Shown piece by piece: positions 37,601-49,130 of a stretch of 64,000 nt of DNA. Within the stretch, counting starts at the first letter, position 1. Each line of letters starts with the position of its first letter. This DNA comes from Austropuccinia psidii (taxonomy: Eukaryota; Basidiomycota; Pucciniomycetes; Pucciniales; Sphaerophragmiaceae): positions 4,063,888 to 4,127,887 of the forward strand of contig JALGQZ010000014.1 of the NCBI GenBank assembly GCA_023105745.1, in the 5' to 3' direction. The notes beneath the pieces were generated by a model. It saw only the letters and a program-made list of their open reading frames with translations. It made no database searches and was not told where the DNA came from. The position numbers were made by a program, and so were the translations under genes.

Positions 37601-40556
37601 CATCATGCCAGGTGATCAGGACAGGAGTGGTGATTTCCACTATTTCATTGTGTCCTATCTTCCTGATGACATCAATGTCCAGGAGTTCATTGATGTGTTT
37701 CTCAATCTCTTTCCTGGTCTCCAGACTTGCTGGGTAAGGAGGTCTCCTTAACATGGGTGGGTAAGGCCTTTCCACATCCAGATGTAGTTCTATATCATGG
37801 CCTTTGATCTTGCCTAATGGTTCTTCACCAATGGCAAATGCTGGTCTATTCTTCCTCAGCATCTTTAGTAAACTTAGCTTTTCTTTACTGGTGAGGGCAG
37901 TGCTAAACTGTCCCTCTCTGAATTCTTTCAGAAGTTCTTCCAGTGGGTCCTGAGAAGATATCTGGTATATATCAAGAGAAAATTTCTTTTCCTTGTTAGT
38001 ACCAATGGTAATATGCCTATTTTTACTATTGTAAATATCTATGCCATACATCCTCTGGTAATCTGTTCCCAGTAAAAACCCTTGGATGTGGGCATCTTCA
38101 AGCACTACAAACTCTGGGTTGAGTCTGATATTACCTTTTCTGTGGGGTATAATTATCTCTTTGATAATTGTCCCAATAGAGGTCATCTTTCCAGATGCAC
38201 TCTTAAAGTTCTTTGCCCTGGTGGGCAAGAGTTCTTTTTCCCAGTTTGGGAAGTGGTTATCCAGATAATTCCTGGCCACTATGGAGCAGTGTGCTCCACT
38301 GTCAATGATCAGTGGATGCTGAGCTTTGTCAATACATACAGTCATTTTTGTGGCTGTTCCATGTATATATGCCATTCCTTTGGTTGGTGTAACCAGGAAT
38401 GTTTGTGCATCTTGTGTATGTTTACACAAGTTCTTGTTTGCAGTGTCTTGTGGCATGCCTGCTTCCAACTGTATATCCTGGATTTCTAGTGGGGTTTCCT
38501 CTTGGTATTCCACTAGAAATTCCTCTCTTGGGTCTTGATCCTCATCAGATGGTTCTCTAATGGCATCACCCATAGAGTCTGATTCAGAATCCTCTGTTGG
38601 AGGTTCTTCTTCAGGGACTTTTTCTATAGCATAGACTTTCTTCTTTGCTTTTGGACAGTTGTTGGCATAGTGGTCTGTTGAACCACAACTGTGACAAGAA
38701 TTCTTCTTCTTTGCCACTTCTGCCACTTTTTCTCTGGGTTTGTCTTTAAACTCCACCCTGAAAGGTTGTTTCTCTTTGAAACTACTGCTTCTATATGGGG
38801 TGAATTTCCCTATATTAGTCCTTTTCCTTATGTCTTGTAAGGTATTGGCTATATCATCTAGAGTGCAATTTTGGTTGCATCTGCACTTTACTGCATGCTC
38901 TAGTTCTCCTGGAAGTTGTGTCAGAAGTTTATGATTCCTCATTTGAATGTTCATTTGAGGATCAATGGCTTTAAGTCTTTTAGACTGTCTAAGACACCAC
39001 TCATATGGATCTTTGTCCACAGAGTATTTGTCATTTTCAAATGACATGGTCTTTTGCCATATCCAAGTTCCATTACTGTACTTTTGGATTATTTGACTCT
39101 TCCACCATGGCCAATTTCTTCTGCCATAGATTTCTTTCATTTCAGTGTACCATATACTTGCATGACCTTTAAATGCAGTATTCAGTCTAGCAGTAATCCA
39201 GTAATCTGGTATGCTTGGTACATCAATGAAGAGTCCATCAATATAATCTATGAGTTCCATATGATCATATTCTCCTGATCCAGAGAATTTGGGCCAGCTT
39301 GAGGCCTCAGGAAGCTGTTTCAAGGCTTCCTTCTCTGAATAAGACATGCCATCTCCATCCTGGTATTGTGATGGAGATCTTGCCTTATTCAACAACATGG
39401 CATCTGGTTTGATGTCATCTGGTTGATATGGATTCTCCATAGCTTGGCCTTGTGGTTGGGGCTTTAAGCTATGGTAGGCATCAAACAATTTGTTGATGTC
39501 TTGGTTCAGACACTCCCTGTCCCTGCTACTATGGTGTTGTTCTTCAGAGACTTGGTTCAGTCTCTTGTTGGTTTCTTCAGAGGCTTTGCTCAGTTGAGCA
39601 TATCCTTCCTGAAGGCTTTTAACTATCTGCTCCAATGAGGCTTGAGTTTTTCTCATCCTCTCTTGGGCAGCTGCAAATTCTGTAACCTGCTTTGCAGATT
39701 GCTCAGCATATTGGGACATTTGTAACCACAGTGTGTCACTGTTGATGTTACTCTCAGATGTGATAATGTTATTTTCAGTCTGAGTGGGGGTAATGTTTCT
39801 ATTACTAGGACTACTGATTCTAGAGTGGTTTACAACTACTTCTGGTTCTTGTGTACTTCTTTTACCAAATCTAACAGCTTCTGGATCATGGGGCCTGACT
39901 CTTTCCTCCTCTGGTTGAAGGAGGCTTTGTTTTTGCCCTTGTTGCCTTGTCTTCTCCTGGAAACTTCCTGGAATTGTGAAGAATGGTGACTCTTGGCCAC
40001 TGATCTGCTGGTTTCTGAATGGTGTGAAGCCACTGGAGAGCTGATTTCGCATGCTCCTTGTGAACCTGAAGGAATCTGAGTAGGCCCTGTCTGGGTTAAC
40101 TGTTCTTCTATAGCTTGGATAGTGGCTTGATTCTCCCTTATCCTCTGTGCCCTTGCCTCCAGGAGTCTGTGCTGCCTGGTAGGATTCCAACCCTTGGTGA
40201 TTACCATAAGGTCTTTGAAGTCTATCTCTTTGAGACAGATCTTCTGGCAACTTGATCCCAGTTCTGCCCAGTGAGTTGCTAGGTTGAACCTCTTGTTGTC
40301 CATACTCCATTGAAACAAATCTTTGAGGAGTTGGTGGATTTGAAGAACTTGATCCATATCCTTCCAGTCCTCTGGTTTGAGGTTTCTGTTGAATTGGAGT
40401 GTGAATGGCAAGGTTGATATTATATCCCTCATTGTTTTGCCATCCACCACTGTGTCCAATGTGTCTTCTTTCAGGTCTTCTGGTTCTAGACATTCCTGCT
40501 CTATCCACTGGCTGTTTCCTTTGGAAGCCAAGGTCTCTGAGGTATGCAGGGGACAT
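34698..40556 (-). CDS. Element E Gag-Pol polyprotein, intact (1952 aa)
   Basis: A single open frame from ATG 40556 ([11 protein letters not shown]) to TGA. Rough residue positions: 1-240 Gln/Ser/Pro-rich region overlapped by ORF2; 400-560 Gag capsid-like domain; 618-631 knuckle [14 protein letters not shown]; retropepsin DSGAHC about 750; RT with [12 protein letters not shown] and YIDDIIIY about 1090; RNase H from YIDAACSQG about 1240; integrase HHCC about 1508-1550; catalytic D, D, E near 1580, 1645 and 1675; GPF module about 1825; chromodomain-like tail about 1875-1930. The usual TGA is mutated to GGA, adding one Gly before a second TGA. Gag and Pol share one frame, so no frameshift is needed between them. 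All catalytic motifs look intact; a Cys-to-Phe change (KKFNFGQQ) is private. The nested H in the 5' LTR probably separates it from its promoter. Confidence 0.96.
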   Translation of the reverse strand: MSPAYLRDLGFQRKQPVDRAGMSRTRRPERRHIGHSGGWQNNEGYNINLAIHTPIQQKPQTRGLEGYGSSSSNPPTPQRFVSMEYGQQEVQPSNSLGRTGIKLPEDLSQRDRLQRPYGNHQGLESYQAAQTPGGKGTEDKGESSHYPSYRRTVNPDRAYSDSFRFTRSMRNQLSSGFTPFRNQQISGQESPFFTIPGSFQEKTRQQGQKQSLLQPEEERVRPHDPEAVRFGKRSTQEPEVVVNHSRISSPSNRNITPTQTENNIITSESNINSDTLWLQMSQYAEQSAKQVTEFAAAQERMRKTQASLEQIVKSLQEGYAQLSKASEETNKRLNQVSEEQHHSSRDRECLNQDINKLFDAYHSLKPQPQGQAMENPYQPDDIKPDAMLLNKARSPSQYQDGDGMSYSEKEALKQLPEASSWPKFSGSGEYDHMELIDYIDGLFIDVPSIPDYWITARLNTAFKGHASIWYTEMKEIYGRRNWPWWKSQIIQKYSNGTWIWQKTMSFENDKYSVDKDPYEWCLRQSKRLKAIDPQMNIQMRNHKLLTQLPGELEHAVKCRCNQNCTLDDIANTLQDIRKRTNIGKFTPYRSSSFKEKQPFRVEFKDKPREKVAEVAKKKNSCHSCGSTDHYANNCPKAKKKVYAIEKVPEEEPPTEDSESDSMGDAIREPSDEDQDPREEFLVEYQEETPLEIQDIQLEAGMPQDTANKNLCKHTQDAQTFLVTPTKGMAYIHGTATKMTVCIDKAQHPLIIDSGAHCSIVARNYLDNHFPNWEKELLPTRAKNFKSASGKMTSIGTIIKEIIIPHRKGNIRLNPEFVVLEDAHIQGFLLGTDYQRMYGIDIYNSKNRHITIGTNKEKKFSLDIYQISSQDPLEELLKEFREGQFSTALTSKEKLSLLKMLRKNRPAFAIGEEPLGKIKGHDIELHLDVERPYPPMLRRPPYPASLETRKEIEKHINELLDIDVIRKIGHNEIVEITTPVLITWHDGKSRLCGDFRALNNYTKADRYPIPRIPHALDKLAKAKYITKMDCMKGFHQNGVKPNSMKLLRIICHMGIYEYTRMPFGIKNAPAHFQRMMYTIFQEEIMEGWMVVYIDDIIIYSGTWEDHVQYIDRVLSKCTPINLKISLKKFNFGQQELLALGHKVSGLSLAIDQNKVAAVLQKPVPKNIKEMQSFLGFASYYRNHIKNFAHITSSLYKLCSKNVVFEITKERRDAYERIKYELTNAPVLILPDFELPFKLYIDAACSQGLGAALHQRQIVDGEPREGVICYISRQLKDSEARYGATQTECLCLVWALEKLHYYLEGAVFEVYTDCTALKSLLNMKTTNRHMLRWQIAIQEYRGNMTIIYKEGKSHTNADGLSRWPLDNVKSNPVYDPEVAAKIPIHFMEINRKKNFRFSEWAPGSGTLDSGNTDSEGTETPILGISSSELHNEFFNAVLKSYAKHKQCSILLQLLQQKYRSPELETQLEEPWLRAYKDNKFFLIHGLIYHREKHTSALTVIDRNHISLILQECHDCPYMGHMSEDRTKERVASTAWWPKWEQELSEYINTCERCQKANRKHGKKYGLLQHIEEPKHPWETINMDWVTGLVPGGKENYNACLIIVDRFSKSMRCLPCHKEDTAMDTALLFWNNIISTCGVPKIIISDRDPKFTSEFWTNLYDMLGTKLAFSTAYHPQTDGLAERMIQTMEDILRRFCAYGMEYKDHEGYTNDWVTLLPAVQLAYNTSQHSTTGKTPALVEKGWNPMLPVDHLKKNLLTIHPTAKDFHYMWKKACDTAAKCIAEAKEYNKQRWDKSHMEPDFKEGDQVLVSTLNFNNLKGPKKMRDSFVGPFTIIKLIGKNAVEVKLTEEFSRKHPVFPVSLVKPYFQTEEEKFPSRKKNTTPPEIVEVEDSPGPVSKIIRARKIRLNGKDQRQYLVRFKNQTADKDKWLAEDSIPDGNLHLRRFRASRRTEQSHQG

Positions 40557-40905
40557 ATCAGTGTTTGCAAGCAGTCAAAAACTTTATGTTCTTAGGGTAT
40601 TTACCTTTGACTGTGCCTTGTACAAATTTGTTATCTGCTGATTTGGGCAGTTTGCCTTTGGAGGTTACAACTGGGTTAATAATTGTAATCTTCCCTGTAC
40701 AAGTGGTTAAGGTTGGTTTACCTTGTATTGAAGCAGAGTTTCGTGGTTTTCTACTCCTCTGAGTGGCTATTGGTGTCCACTTCTTGGCTGTAATGAGGCC
40801 TTCACTAAGCCTTTTTCCTTTACCCTTGCTGCCCTCTGGTTCTGAGGGTGTCACTGGTGTGTTGGCCTGTGACTGGGTTTCAAGTGGGATGTAGTTTTCT
40901 TCCAC
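39836..40905 (-). CDS. Element E ORF1-ORF2, predicted spliced accessory protein (333 aa)
   Basis: ORF1 exon 40905-40605 ([13 protein letters not shown], basic, Lys/Thr-rich) joins 40536-39836 in frame: 1002 nt, 333 aa. The ORF2 part has an acidic N-terminus ([13 protein letters not shown]), a helical core with [15 protein letters not shown] and GWNP, a Ser/Gln/His-rich linker and a basic C-terminus ([15 protein letters not shown]) ending in an amphipathic helix ([13 protein letters not shown]). The basic-then-helical tail could bind RNA or mediate assembly, but that is speculation. It overlaps gag-pol codons 1-240 in a different frame. Unspliced ORF1 instead ends at TGA, one base before the gag-pol ATG. 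Confidence 0.72.
40537..40604 (-). other. Predicted 68-nt intron in element E (contains gag-pol ATG)
   Basis: Donor AAAG/GTAAAT, branch-like CTGAT, acceptor CTCAG/AGACCTTGG. A nearer acceptor present in F (TTGCAG) is TTGCAA here, so only the distal acceptor is shared by all copies. Confidence 0.65.
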
Positions 40906-41499
40906 TGAATCAAGACAGGAAAAAGAGGGCTTATGTCAGTTAAGACTTCTTAAAAGGCTGGTTTTGCACGTCTAAGAATGGCCTCTGGGCTTGTATATTA
41001 TTACAATATGCCCTTGTATGATGACAGTGTAATTGAATTAACAATTTCACGTCAAAAATACAGCTTATGGTGCCCTGTCACACTGTTTGTGTGCCAGTAT
41101 CCCACAGATACACTTGTGGTTTGCAAGTGTGCTCTGTAAAAGTGGTTTGTATACAAGTGTTATTGAATTAACAATACACTTGAACACGCCTCAACTGATG
41201 GTTTTTCAGTCAGAGGTGTCCTTATTCAGTCAAGAATACAGGACTGTATTGATGGCTTATGTGTTTTTATATACAAAACATGCCAAAAATAATCAAATTC
41301 AGTGGGTATTAGCCACGTGAATAATACTCTTTAAAATATGAGTATGTATAAAAAGAATAAATATATATAATATATATATTTAAACAAAGAAATTACGCCT
41401 AAAAAACATAAAAACAATGGTTAATAAGTCATAAAAAAGAGAAAAGACTTACTTTTAAGGTCCAAAAAGTCAAAAAAAAACACGGCCAGGCCCCCAAAA
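40906..41499 (-). other. Element E leader and primer-binding position
   Basis: About 590 nt, non-coding. The primer position beside the LTR reads TTTTGGGGGCCTGGCC on the coding strand. A long bulged hairpin (arms AAGTGTTATTG/CAATACACTT) lies at about 41154-41181. Confidence 0.75.
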
Positions 41500-42575
41500 T
41501 GTCAGTATGATACTATGATAAAGGTATAACTAGGCTAATTACAACTTTAACTGTGTATGTGACACGGTAGAAAATAATTTAAAAAAAAAATATAAGGGTT
41601 TTATAATAAAATAAAAGGGTTCTACTATTGAGGAATAGTGGTGGTGAGCGCTATTGAGAACCCTGGGTGCAGGCTTTATCTGTTGGATTACAATAATAGA
41701 GTATACAATAATTAAGATTATAATTATACCTGATTATTAACCAAGAGTAAAACTGTTTTTGACAGTTTACTACGTAGGTTATTCAAGAGCAGGATGAGGA
41801 AAGGTTTTTGGCTGTAAAAAGCCCTCCTTTTATCCTGAAATTGAGGTGGAAAGGCTGCTAGACCTTTCCACGTAGAGGAAGTGAAGATTTTTCACTCTCC
41901 AGGACTGGCTTGTGGTTTGCAAACAGCCTGTATACCCTGTATTGGGCTCAGATGTGGTTTTGAAACCACATCTGGGCAGTTTTCACCAATACAGGGTGAA
42001 AATTTTCATCTGGGGACCTCACAGCCTGATTCTGACGTGTATGACGCGTAGAATGCTGTACAGAAGCTGTATGGGACCCCAGTATTGACTGACATATGAG
42101 GTATTGAAGTAAAAACATGCTTCTGCGTCTATTTGACACCTCATATTCATGATTATGGGGTGTTATCCCATGGTAAGGCTGTATATGACAGCAGGTGGGA
42201 TTTTGACCTTAAAATGTTCATAACTCTGTCAGTTTTTGAAATATCAAGCTCAAATTTGGTTCATTGAATAGCTCTATATGTGCTCTACACAACGGTACCC
42301 AACTTGACATGTTTATCATTAAATATGACAAAGTTATCCCATGTACAAGTATTTTTGTACATTGGCGTGGTTTGGGCAAAAAGCTGTATTGAGCTTGTTT
42401 GGCCAATAACTTCTGTTGTAGTTAAGTTATGAGGAAATGGATGGCACCATCAGATAGCCCTGATTGTGCTCTTTCCAAAAAGACCCCACTTTAAGTATCT
42501 CACACTAAAACTGTAAAAGTTAGATGAGAGGTGAATGTTTTGTTCACCCTTATTTGGTCTGAATTTGACCATAAC
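41500..42575 (-). repeat. Element E 5' LTR, promoter-distal (downstream) part
   Basis: Starts TGTCAGTATGATAC on the plus strand. The LTR is interrupted after ATAAC (42571-42575) by element H and resumes at 52036. In LTR orientation this is the downstream 1076 bp. Confidence 0.96.
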
Positions 42576-43340
42576 TGTCACAGGGGCTCTTCTAAAATGA
42601 AGAGGGCCTGGCACTCAGTGAACAGACTTACTTATGGAGGGCTCAGAGGAAAATACTCAAATGATAAGAGTAATGGAGTAAGAGGATAAATTCCTAGTCA
42701 TAAAATAATAAGCATAAAAGATAAGAGAGACAAAACAAAAGCAATAATAAAGAGCCAACCACAAATAATCCTGAGTCACTGTTTCAACCTGTTCAGAAAA
42801 GAGAAAAGGAATTAATAAGGATATGGCCACCAGGACTCTACTGAACAGGTGAGGGAAGGCTAAGACTAACTTAATAAGTAATAAAATAATATTCCAAAAG
42901 TGAGAATAAAATAATATTAAATAATAAATCAACTATTTTAATTAACTGGGGGAAAAACCCCCAGGTGGGTGAAGAGGGGCTGGTATATGTGAGAAATACC
43001 AGCCTTGGAGTTTGAGTGTTGAGATACTTGTCTGTATGCTGGAAGAAGTTGGATGTGGGATTGAATCCTGTATTGGTGAATCCAATACAGGTTATACAGT
43101 CAATACAGGTATTTGCGCCTGTATTGATTACAGGCCTGTATTTGGTGAATCCTGTATTTGAGTCTTGCCTGTATGAAACTGTATTGAGGTTTGAAACTGT
43201 ATTTGGATCTTGCCTGTATGAAAACTGTATTTGGAGAGTCTTGAATGAAACCCCCTTGCTGATTGGGTTTTGAAGGGTATCCATGATATAATGATTGGCT
43301 GATGATGATTGGAAATGCCCCTGCCTCCTTGGCTGTGACA
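42576..43340 (-). repeat. Element H 3' LTR (765 bp)
   Basis: TGTCACAGGGGC...CTTGGCTGTGACA. It contains a 19-bp hairpin CTGGGGGAAAAACCCCCAG (42946-42964), the 14-nt segment matching the primer site (42934-42947), and about ten copies of CCTGTATT/AATACAGG-type words between 43067 and 43232. Confidence 0.97.
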
Positions 43341-43798
43341 TTATCCCCCTCTTGAAAGTGGTGAGCTCTGAGCACCATAAGTATAGTGAGTCTTGATGAG
43401 CTTGCAATCAATTCAAACAGTTCTTGTCCCCAATTCCTTAAGATTTTCCCCTTAAAACTTCTTCTTCAATCAATACTCAAACCAATCTTCATTTAACTAT
43501 TTGTAGGTATTTTCCCCTTGATTTTGATTCTGAATTTCCTCTGTTTCATTCAAACTGCCTTCAATCTTCATAAAAATTCCTTTAATCTTGTCTTGAGTGT
43601 CTTCATCAACTTTTCTTGAGTCCTCATGGCTTTTGAAAGGTGGTTGATTTGAGTTTTTTGTCCCAAGACCACTTGAAATCATCATAATTTTGAATTTAGA
43701 GTGTTGGCATAAGGTGGCCAACATTTGAAATTTTTGGACTAAATGAGTAGTCCTGGCCAAAATCCCTGAAAATGTGAAAAAATGGGTTTTTGGCCAAT

Positions 43799-44342
43799 TT
43801 GCGCAGAAATGCGCAAAATGCGCAAAAATGCGCAAAATGCGCAAATGCGCAAATATGCCATATTTGGCATAATTTGGTGAAAATGATGAAAAAATTGAAT
43901 TATTGTGAAAAAATGGCCTAAAAGTGGGTTTTGGCCATTTTGCGCATTTTTGCGCAAAGTGCGCAAATTTTGCGCAAAATGCGCAAATGCGCAAATATGC
44001 CATATGTGGCATAACTGGTGAAAATGATGGAAAAAACTGAATTTTGTGAGAAAATGGCCTAAAAGTGGGTTTTGGCCATTTTGCGCATTTTTGCGCAAAA
44101 TGCGCAAATTTTGCGCAAAGTGCGCAAATGCGCAAAGTGCGCAAATGCGCAATTATAATGATTTTGGCCAAAAAGGCCTTTTGAAGGCTTTTGACAAGAA
44201 AAAGGCCCTTTTGCGCAAAAATGCGCAAAAGTGCGCAAATGCGCAAAAATGCGCAAAATGCGCAAAAATGCGCAAAATGCGCAAAAATGCGCAAAATGCG
44301 CAAAAATGCGCAAAATGCGCAAAATTGCGCAAAATGCGCAAA
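43799..44342. repeat. TGCGCA(A)n repeat array in the 3' region of H
   Basis: About 33 GCGC cores in roughly 540 bp, mostly as TGCGCAAAA or TGCGCAAAAA units in tandem. Two longer units of about 125 bp carry spacer sequence (GCCATATxTGGCATAA..., GTGAGAAAATGGCCTAAAAGTGGG). The core TGCGCA is palindromic and CpG-containing in otherwise AT-rich DNA. Open frames across it (Phe/Ala/His/Cys repeats) are by-products of the repeat. Confidence 0.9.
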
Positions 44343-44998
44343 TCACCCAATATGCACAATTAAGCATATTATGATAAGAATTGATGAAAAATGGCTGTTT
44401 TGATGTTTTGAGGTCTGATATGGCCAATTGTGCCAAAGTACATATCTTGATGAAATTGGCCAATTGGGCCATTTTGAAACAGTTTCTTCTATGAACTTGA
44501 TTTCTTTCTTGAATATCTTCTTCTTATCCCCTCCTTGATTGGTCAATTGCCATAAACACCTTTCTGATTGGGTTTTGGCTTTCAATTTTGATCTTGAGGA
44601 ATGAGTTCAATGCTGACATTCATATTTGACTCCACTGCCTCTGGTTCCCCGCCTTTTGTGATTTGGAGATGCCTTGGTTATGAAGTTTAAAGAACATTGA
44701 AGAAATTTGATGAGGATTATCTGTAGCTGGTCTTTACCATTACTAGTGTTTGCTCTTGATTATTAAATAAATTCACTCCCCAAACAAGATATGGGAGTTA
44801 TGATTGCTGCTTTTGAAACAAGAAATGAAAAATAAATCATACAAGTAAAAGAAATAAAAATAAAAAATAAAAATGAAAAAGAATTGAGAGAAAAAGAGAG
44901 TAAAGAAAGAAATAAGAAGTTCCTGAGGGTTGTCCTTCTTGTGGTGAGTTTCTTGATTTTGGCCAAAATGTTCTGAAAGATAAAACCAAGCATTTGAT

Positions 44999-45109
44999 GC
45001 TCACAGGGTGGCCAAGGTAATGTTTTACAAGAATTAGACCCCTCAGGGATGCATACCAGGAGATGGAACTTACTTTCATAACTTCCACTCCCCACCAAGC
45101 ACCATAAAT
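44999..45109. repeat. Imperfect duplication in H 3' region, copy 1
   Basis: Pairs with 45291-45409. Shared blocks: GCTCACA, GTGGCCAAGGT, GAACTTACTTTCATAA and CCCACCAAGCACCATAAAT. Confidence 0.85.
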
Positions 45110-45290
45110 GAAAATTGAAATATGCCATAAGATGAATTTGATAATGAATGTCTTGAAAGATAATTTATGGCATGATTAAAGAAAGAAGAGAAAATAAAGG
45201 AAAAGATTGGGCCAAATCTTGATGAAAGGTCCAAATCTTGAGGGTATTATGTTGCAAGGCCTTCTGAACCTGTCCAAAAAATTGACAAGT

Positions 45291-45409
45291 GCTCACAAAG
45301 TGGCCAAGGTGATGCTTACAACAAATTTGGGTAGAATACCCCCTTAAAGGTGCATGCCAGGAGAGGAACTTACTTTCATAAACTCCAATCCCCACCAAGC
45401 ACCATAAAT
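45291..45409. repeat. Imperfect duplication in H 3' region, copy 2
   Basis: Second copy of 44999-45109. It ends exactly at the pol stop codon (45409-45411), so one copy borders the end of the gene. Confidence 0.85.
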
Positions 45410-48400
45410 CAAACTCTTGAGGCATTTGGGCCAGGCTTGTCTGGATACAAAGTGTGAAAGTCCTTGACAAGGTCTGGGGAGTTGGTAAGGTTGGAAGCTG
45501 GTTCCCAAGTTGTTCTTTCTGGGTCTTCATTGAATCCTTTCCACTCCACTAAATACCATAATGAACCTCTCTTGAGTTTTGAGTCCAGAACCTGAGCCAC
45601 TTCCCATTCTTCTTGCTCTTCCACTATTACTGGAGGTGGTGGCAATTGGTGTCGATTTGGGATAGTTGATTGCTTCACTGGTTCTAACAAGGACACATGG
45701 AAAACAGGGTGAACTGACTTCCATTGTTGAGGCAACTTGAGGTGATATGCATGGCTACCAATCTTCTTGAGAACTTCAAAGGGTCCCAACCATCTTTCTG
45801 AAAGTTTCTTGGTGGGTCTTGTTGTCTTGATGTTCTTGGAAGCTAGCCATATTTTGTCCCCAGGTTGGAAATCAGGTGGAATTGCTCTATTTCTATCTGC
45901 ATACTTCTTGAATCTTCTTATTGCTGACTCTAATTCTTCTTTGACAACTTGCTGTACTGATTGGAGTTTTGTTGATAACTTTCCAGCAGGTGAATCTTGA
46001 GAAACATGGATTGAGTCAAAGCTGGGATTTCTTCCATAAATGGTGAAAAAAGGTGATTGCTTTGTGGATGAATGTTCTGCATTATTATAGGCAAATTCAG
46101 CCAGAGGGAGCCAGGTGTGCCAGTCATCTTGATGGTAACTGACATACATCCGAAGATACTGTTCTAGAATCTGATTTACCCTCTCTGTCTGTCCATCTGT
46201 TTCAGGGTGAAATGCAGTTGAAAGATCTCTTGATATCTTGAGCTGCTGACATAACTGGGTCCAGAATGATGAAACAAATAAAGAACCTCTATCACTAACA
46301 ATACTGATTGGAAGACCATGTTTGGAAAAGACATGATTAATGAATATTTGAGCTAAGTCCAAAGCAGTGATTGTTGAATAAGTTGGAATAAATATTGCCA
46401 TTTTTGAAAATCTGTCTACAACTACTAAAATGGAATCAAAGTTGCTTGACAAGGGCAATTGAGTGATAAAGTCCATTGATCAATAATTCCAAGGACCAGA
46501 TGGAATTTGAAGAGGCTTGAGTAATCCAAACTTCTTATGGTGGATGTTCTTGTTTCTTGAACATTGCTGACATGAGGACACATAGTCCTTGATGATTTGA
46601 TTCATGCCAGCCCAATAAAAATCCCTCTTGATGAGCTTGAGGGTCTTCTCCTGGCCAGGATGGCCAGCCAATGGTGAATCATGACGCCTTTGAAGAATAT
46701 CCAATTGAACTTCATGATTGCTTGGAATAACTACTCTATCTTTGAACAATAACAAATTTGCTTGAGGTTCAAGAGAATAGTCTGGGACTGATTCTCCTCT
46801 TGCTAATTTCTTGAGGATCTCCTTATAGTCTTTGTCTTGCCATACTTGTCTTTGGATCTGATCAACTAAATCTGAAAACATTTCAACTTTTATGGAAAAG
46901 AATCTTGACTCTTGAATTTCATTCTGCTTGAGAACTTGATGAAAGTTTTGAGGATTCTTGCTGATGAAATCCACCCCCCTCTCTGGGTACACGTCGTCCC
47001 GACGTGACAAGGCATCTGGTAAAGTGGCCAGCCTGCCTGGGCGGTAAGTGATAACAAAGTGAAATTCAGACAAAAATTCAGCCCAACGGGCTTGACGACG
47101 AGTAAGGACTTTAGAGGACATAAAATATTGGAGAGAACAATGGTCTGTCAAGACCTCAAAGGAATCAGAAAGAGAAAGGAGAAAGGCTCTCCAGCGCTTG
47201 AGAGCCCAAACTATGCCAAGGAGTTCCTTGTCATGAATTTCATAGTTGAGTTCAGCTGGTAAGAGCTTGCGACTATCAAATGCAATGGGATGCTTTCCTG
47301 AGTCATTCACCTGACTCAGTACAGCACCCAAGGCATAATCAGAGGCATCAGTCTCTACAATAGTTGGGAGAGAAGGATTAAAGTGAGAGAGGATAGGAGC
47401 AGTGGTGAAAGCTTCTTTGAGTATCTGAAACTGGCTAAGAGCTTCCTCATTGAAGATGAAGGGAGAATCTTTTTTGAGAAGGGAAGTGAGAGCAGAGATT
47501 TTTTTGGAATAATTTTTAATGAAACGACGATAAAAGTTGGCAAAGCCAAGAAAAGATTGGAGGGCCTTGATGTTCTTGGGCTGAGGCCAATTGAGTATTT
47601 GCTGGACTTTTTAAGAATCCATCTTGAGGCCATCACTTGAAACAACATAGCCCAAGTATTCCACACTTGAGGCATGGAATACACACTTGGAGGCTTTAGC
47701 AAACAAATTATTGTCTCTCAGTCTTTGGAGAACAGAGGCCACATGTTTAACATGTTCATCCAAAGAGCTAGAGAAGACCATAATATCATCTAAGTACACT
47801 ACAACAAAAATATCCAAATAATCTACAAAGATATCATTCACGAGATTTTGGAATGAAGCTGGAGCATTGGTTAAGCCAAATGGCATAACCAAATACTCAT
47901 AACTGCCATATTTGGTTCTAAAGGCAGTTAAATGCTCATCCCCCTCTTTAATTCTCAGGAGATTATAAGCACCACGCAGATCTATCTTGGAGAAGATAGT
48001 AGCACCGTTAAAGACGGTAAGAAGCTGATTCATTGGAGGAACAGGATACCTGTTCTTCCTAGTGACAGCATTAAGTTTGCGGTAGTCAACACACAAACGA
48101 AGACCACCATCCTTTTTCTTAACAAAAAGGACAGGTGCTCCTGTTGAGGAGGAGCTTGGTCTGATGAAACCTTTCTCTACATTCTCTGAAATGTAGGCCC
48201 GCAGTGTTTCTGACTCATTCTTTGATAAAGAGTAGATAACACCAACTGGAGGTAGAAGACCCTCCAGTTCGATATGATGATCACAGGCACGGTGTGGAGG
48301 AAGTTTCTCTGCTTTCACTTTGGAGAATACATCCAAATATTTGTGATAAACAGGAGGGACTACCTTCAGCACAGTTTCAATCTCTTCTGGCTCTTCCTCC

Positions 48401-49130
48401 TCATCCCACTGCTCCTCCAGGGAGGCATGAAAAGATAAAGGAGGAAGGTCCATATCCCCTTGAAAGAGATGAAGTGAAGATATAGCAGCATCTTCTCCAA
48501 CATCTTTTATCTCTTTGAAGACTTCATCTCTTAATGGAAGTAATGACTGAGAGGGAAAAATGGAAGGGATATGGACAGAAGGAGGAAGGGAAGGTGTCTT
48601 AAGTTCACCAACCAGAGCAACACTGTTGACAGCAGTGGATAAGTCATTACTAGTAGAAGAAATAATACCACTAGAATCCTTATGACTAGAATCATAGGTG
48701 ATCAATCCATTTTTCCAATCAATAATGGGATTAAAATGGTAAAGAAAATCATAGCCCAATATTAGGTCTTCTCCCTTGGGTGAATCTATGATAAAGAAAT
48801 CCCATTCAAAGCTTGGGAAGGAAGGTAAATCAACAACCCACTTGGTATAATGGGTGATGAACAGGGAAGTGGATTCATTAGAATCCAGAATGAAAAGAGG
48901 AATCTTTTCAGGGAGCTCTGACATGGTCAATGAGTACTTGAGAACAAAATTCTTTGCAATAAAGGAGTTTGTAGCACCAGAATCAATGAGAATACTATAA
49001 AAAATATCAGAGATTGAAGAAAAAATAAGAAATTTAAAAGATTTCTTGACACTAGTATTCAGAGTGCACAATTGTGCTCTTGAAGGAAACAAGTGAGAAC
49101 CATTGAACACATCATGATTCCCACTCAGGC
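45409..49130 (-). pseudogene. Element H pol: protease, RT, RNase H, integrase, chromodomain (two in-frame stops)
   Basis: The pol frame is open from upstream of the gag stop (-1 relative to gag). Order: retropepsin ILIDSGATNSF; RT with LRLCVDYRKLN and VVYLDDIMVFS; RNase H with VETDASDYALGAVLSQ; integrase zinc region (HDSPLAGHPG ... CQQCSRNK), core MDFITQLP (D), VSDRGSLF (D), FHPETDGQTERV (E); GPF-like WLGPFEVLKKIGSHAY; chromodomain (VAQVLDSKLKRGSLWY, VEWKGF, TTWEPASNL). TAA at 47611-47613 lies between RT and RNase H and TGA at 46480-46482 at the start of the integrase core; the frame is the same on both sides of each. Given the near-identical LTRs these stops are recent or were already present at insertion. 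Confidence 0.94.

Noticed and set aside
42657..42932. 91-codon ORF present in both LTRs of H
   Set aside because: Identical only because the LTRs are nearly identical; LTR interior, hydrophobic translation of AT-rich DNA, no support.
43799..44342. CRISPR-like repeat array
   Set aside because: Units are short, variable and lack unique spacers; the context is a eukaryotic retrotransposon.
43497..44472. Several overlapping ORFs on both strands with Phe/Ala/His/Cys or Lys/Cys/Ala repeats (up to 268 codons)
   Set aside because: They are translations of the TGCGCAAAA repeat array. The unit has few stops in any frame, and there is no conserved motif.
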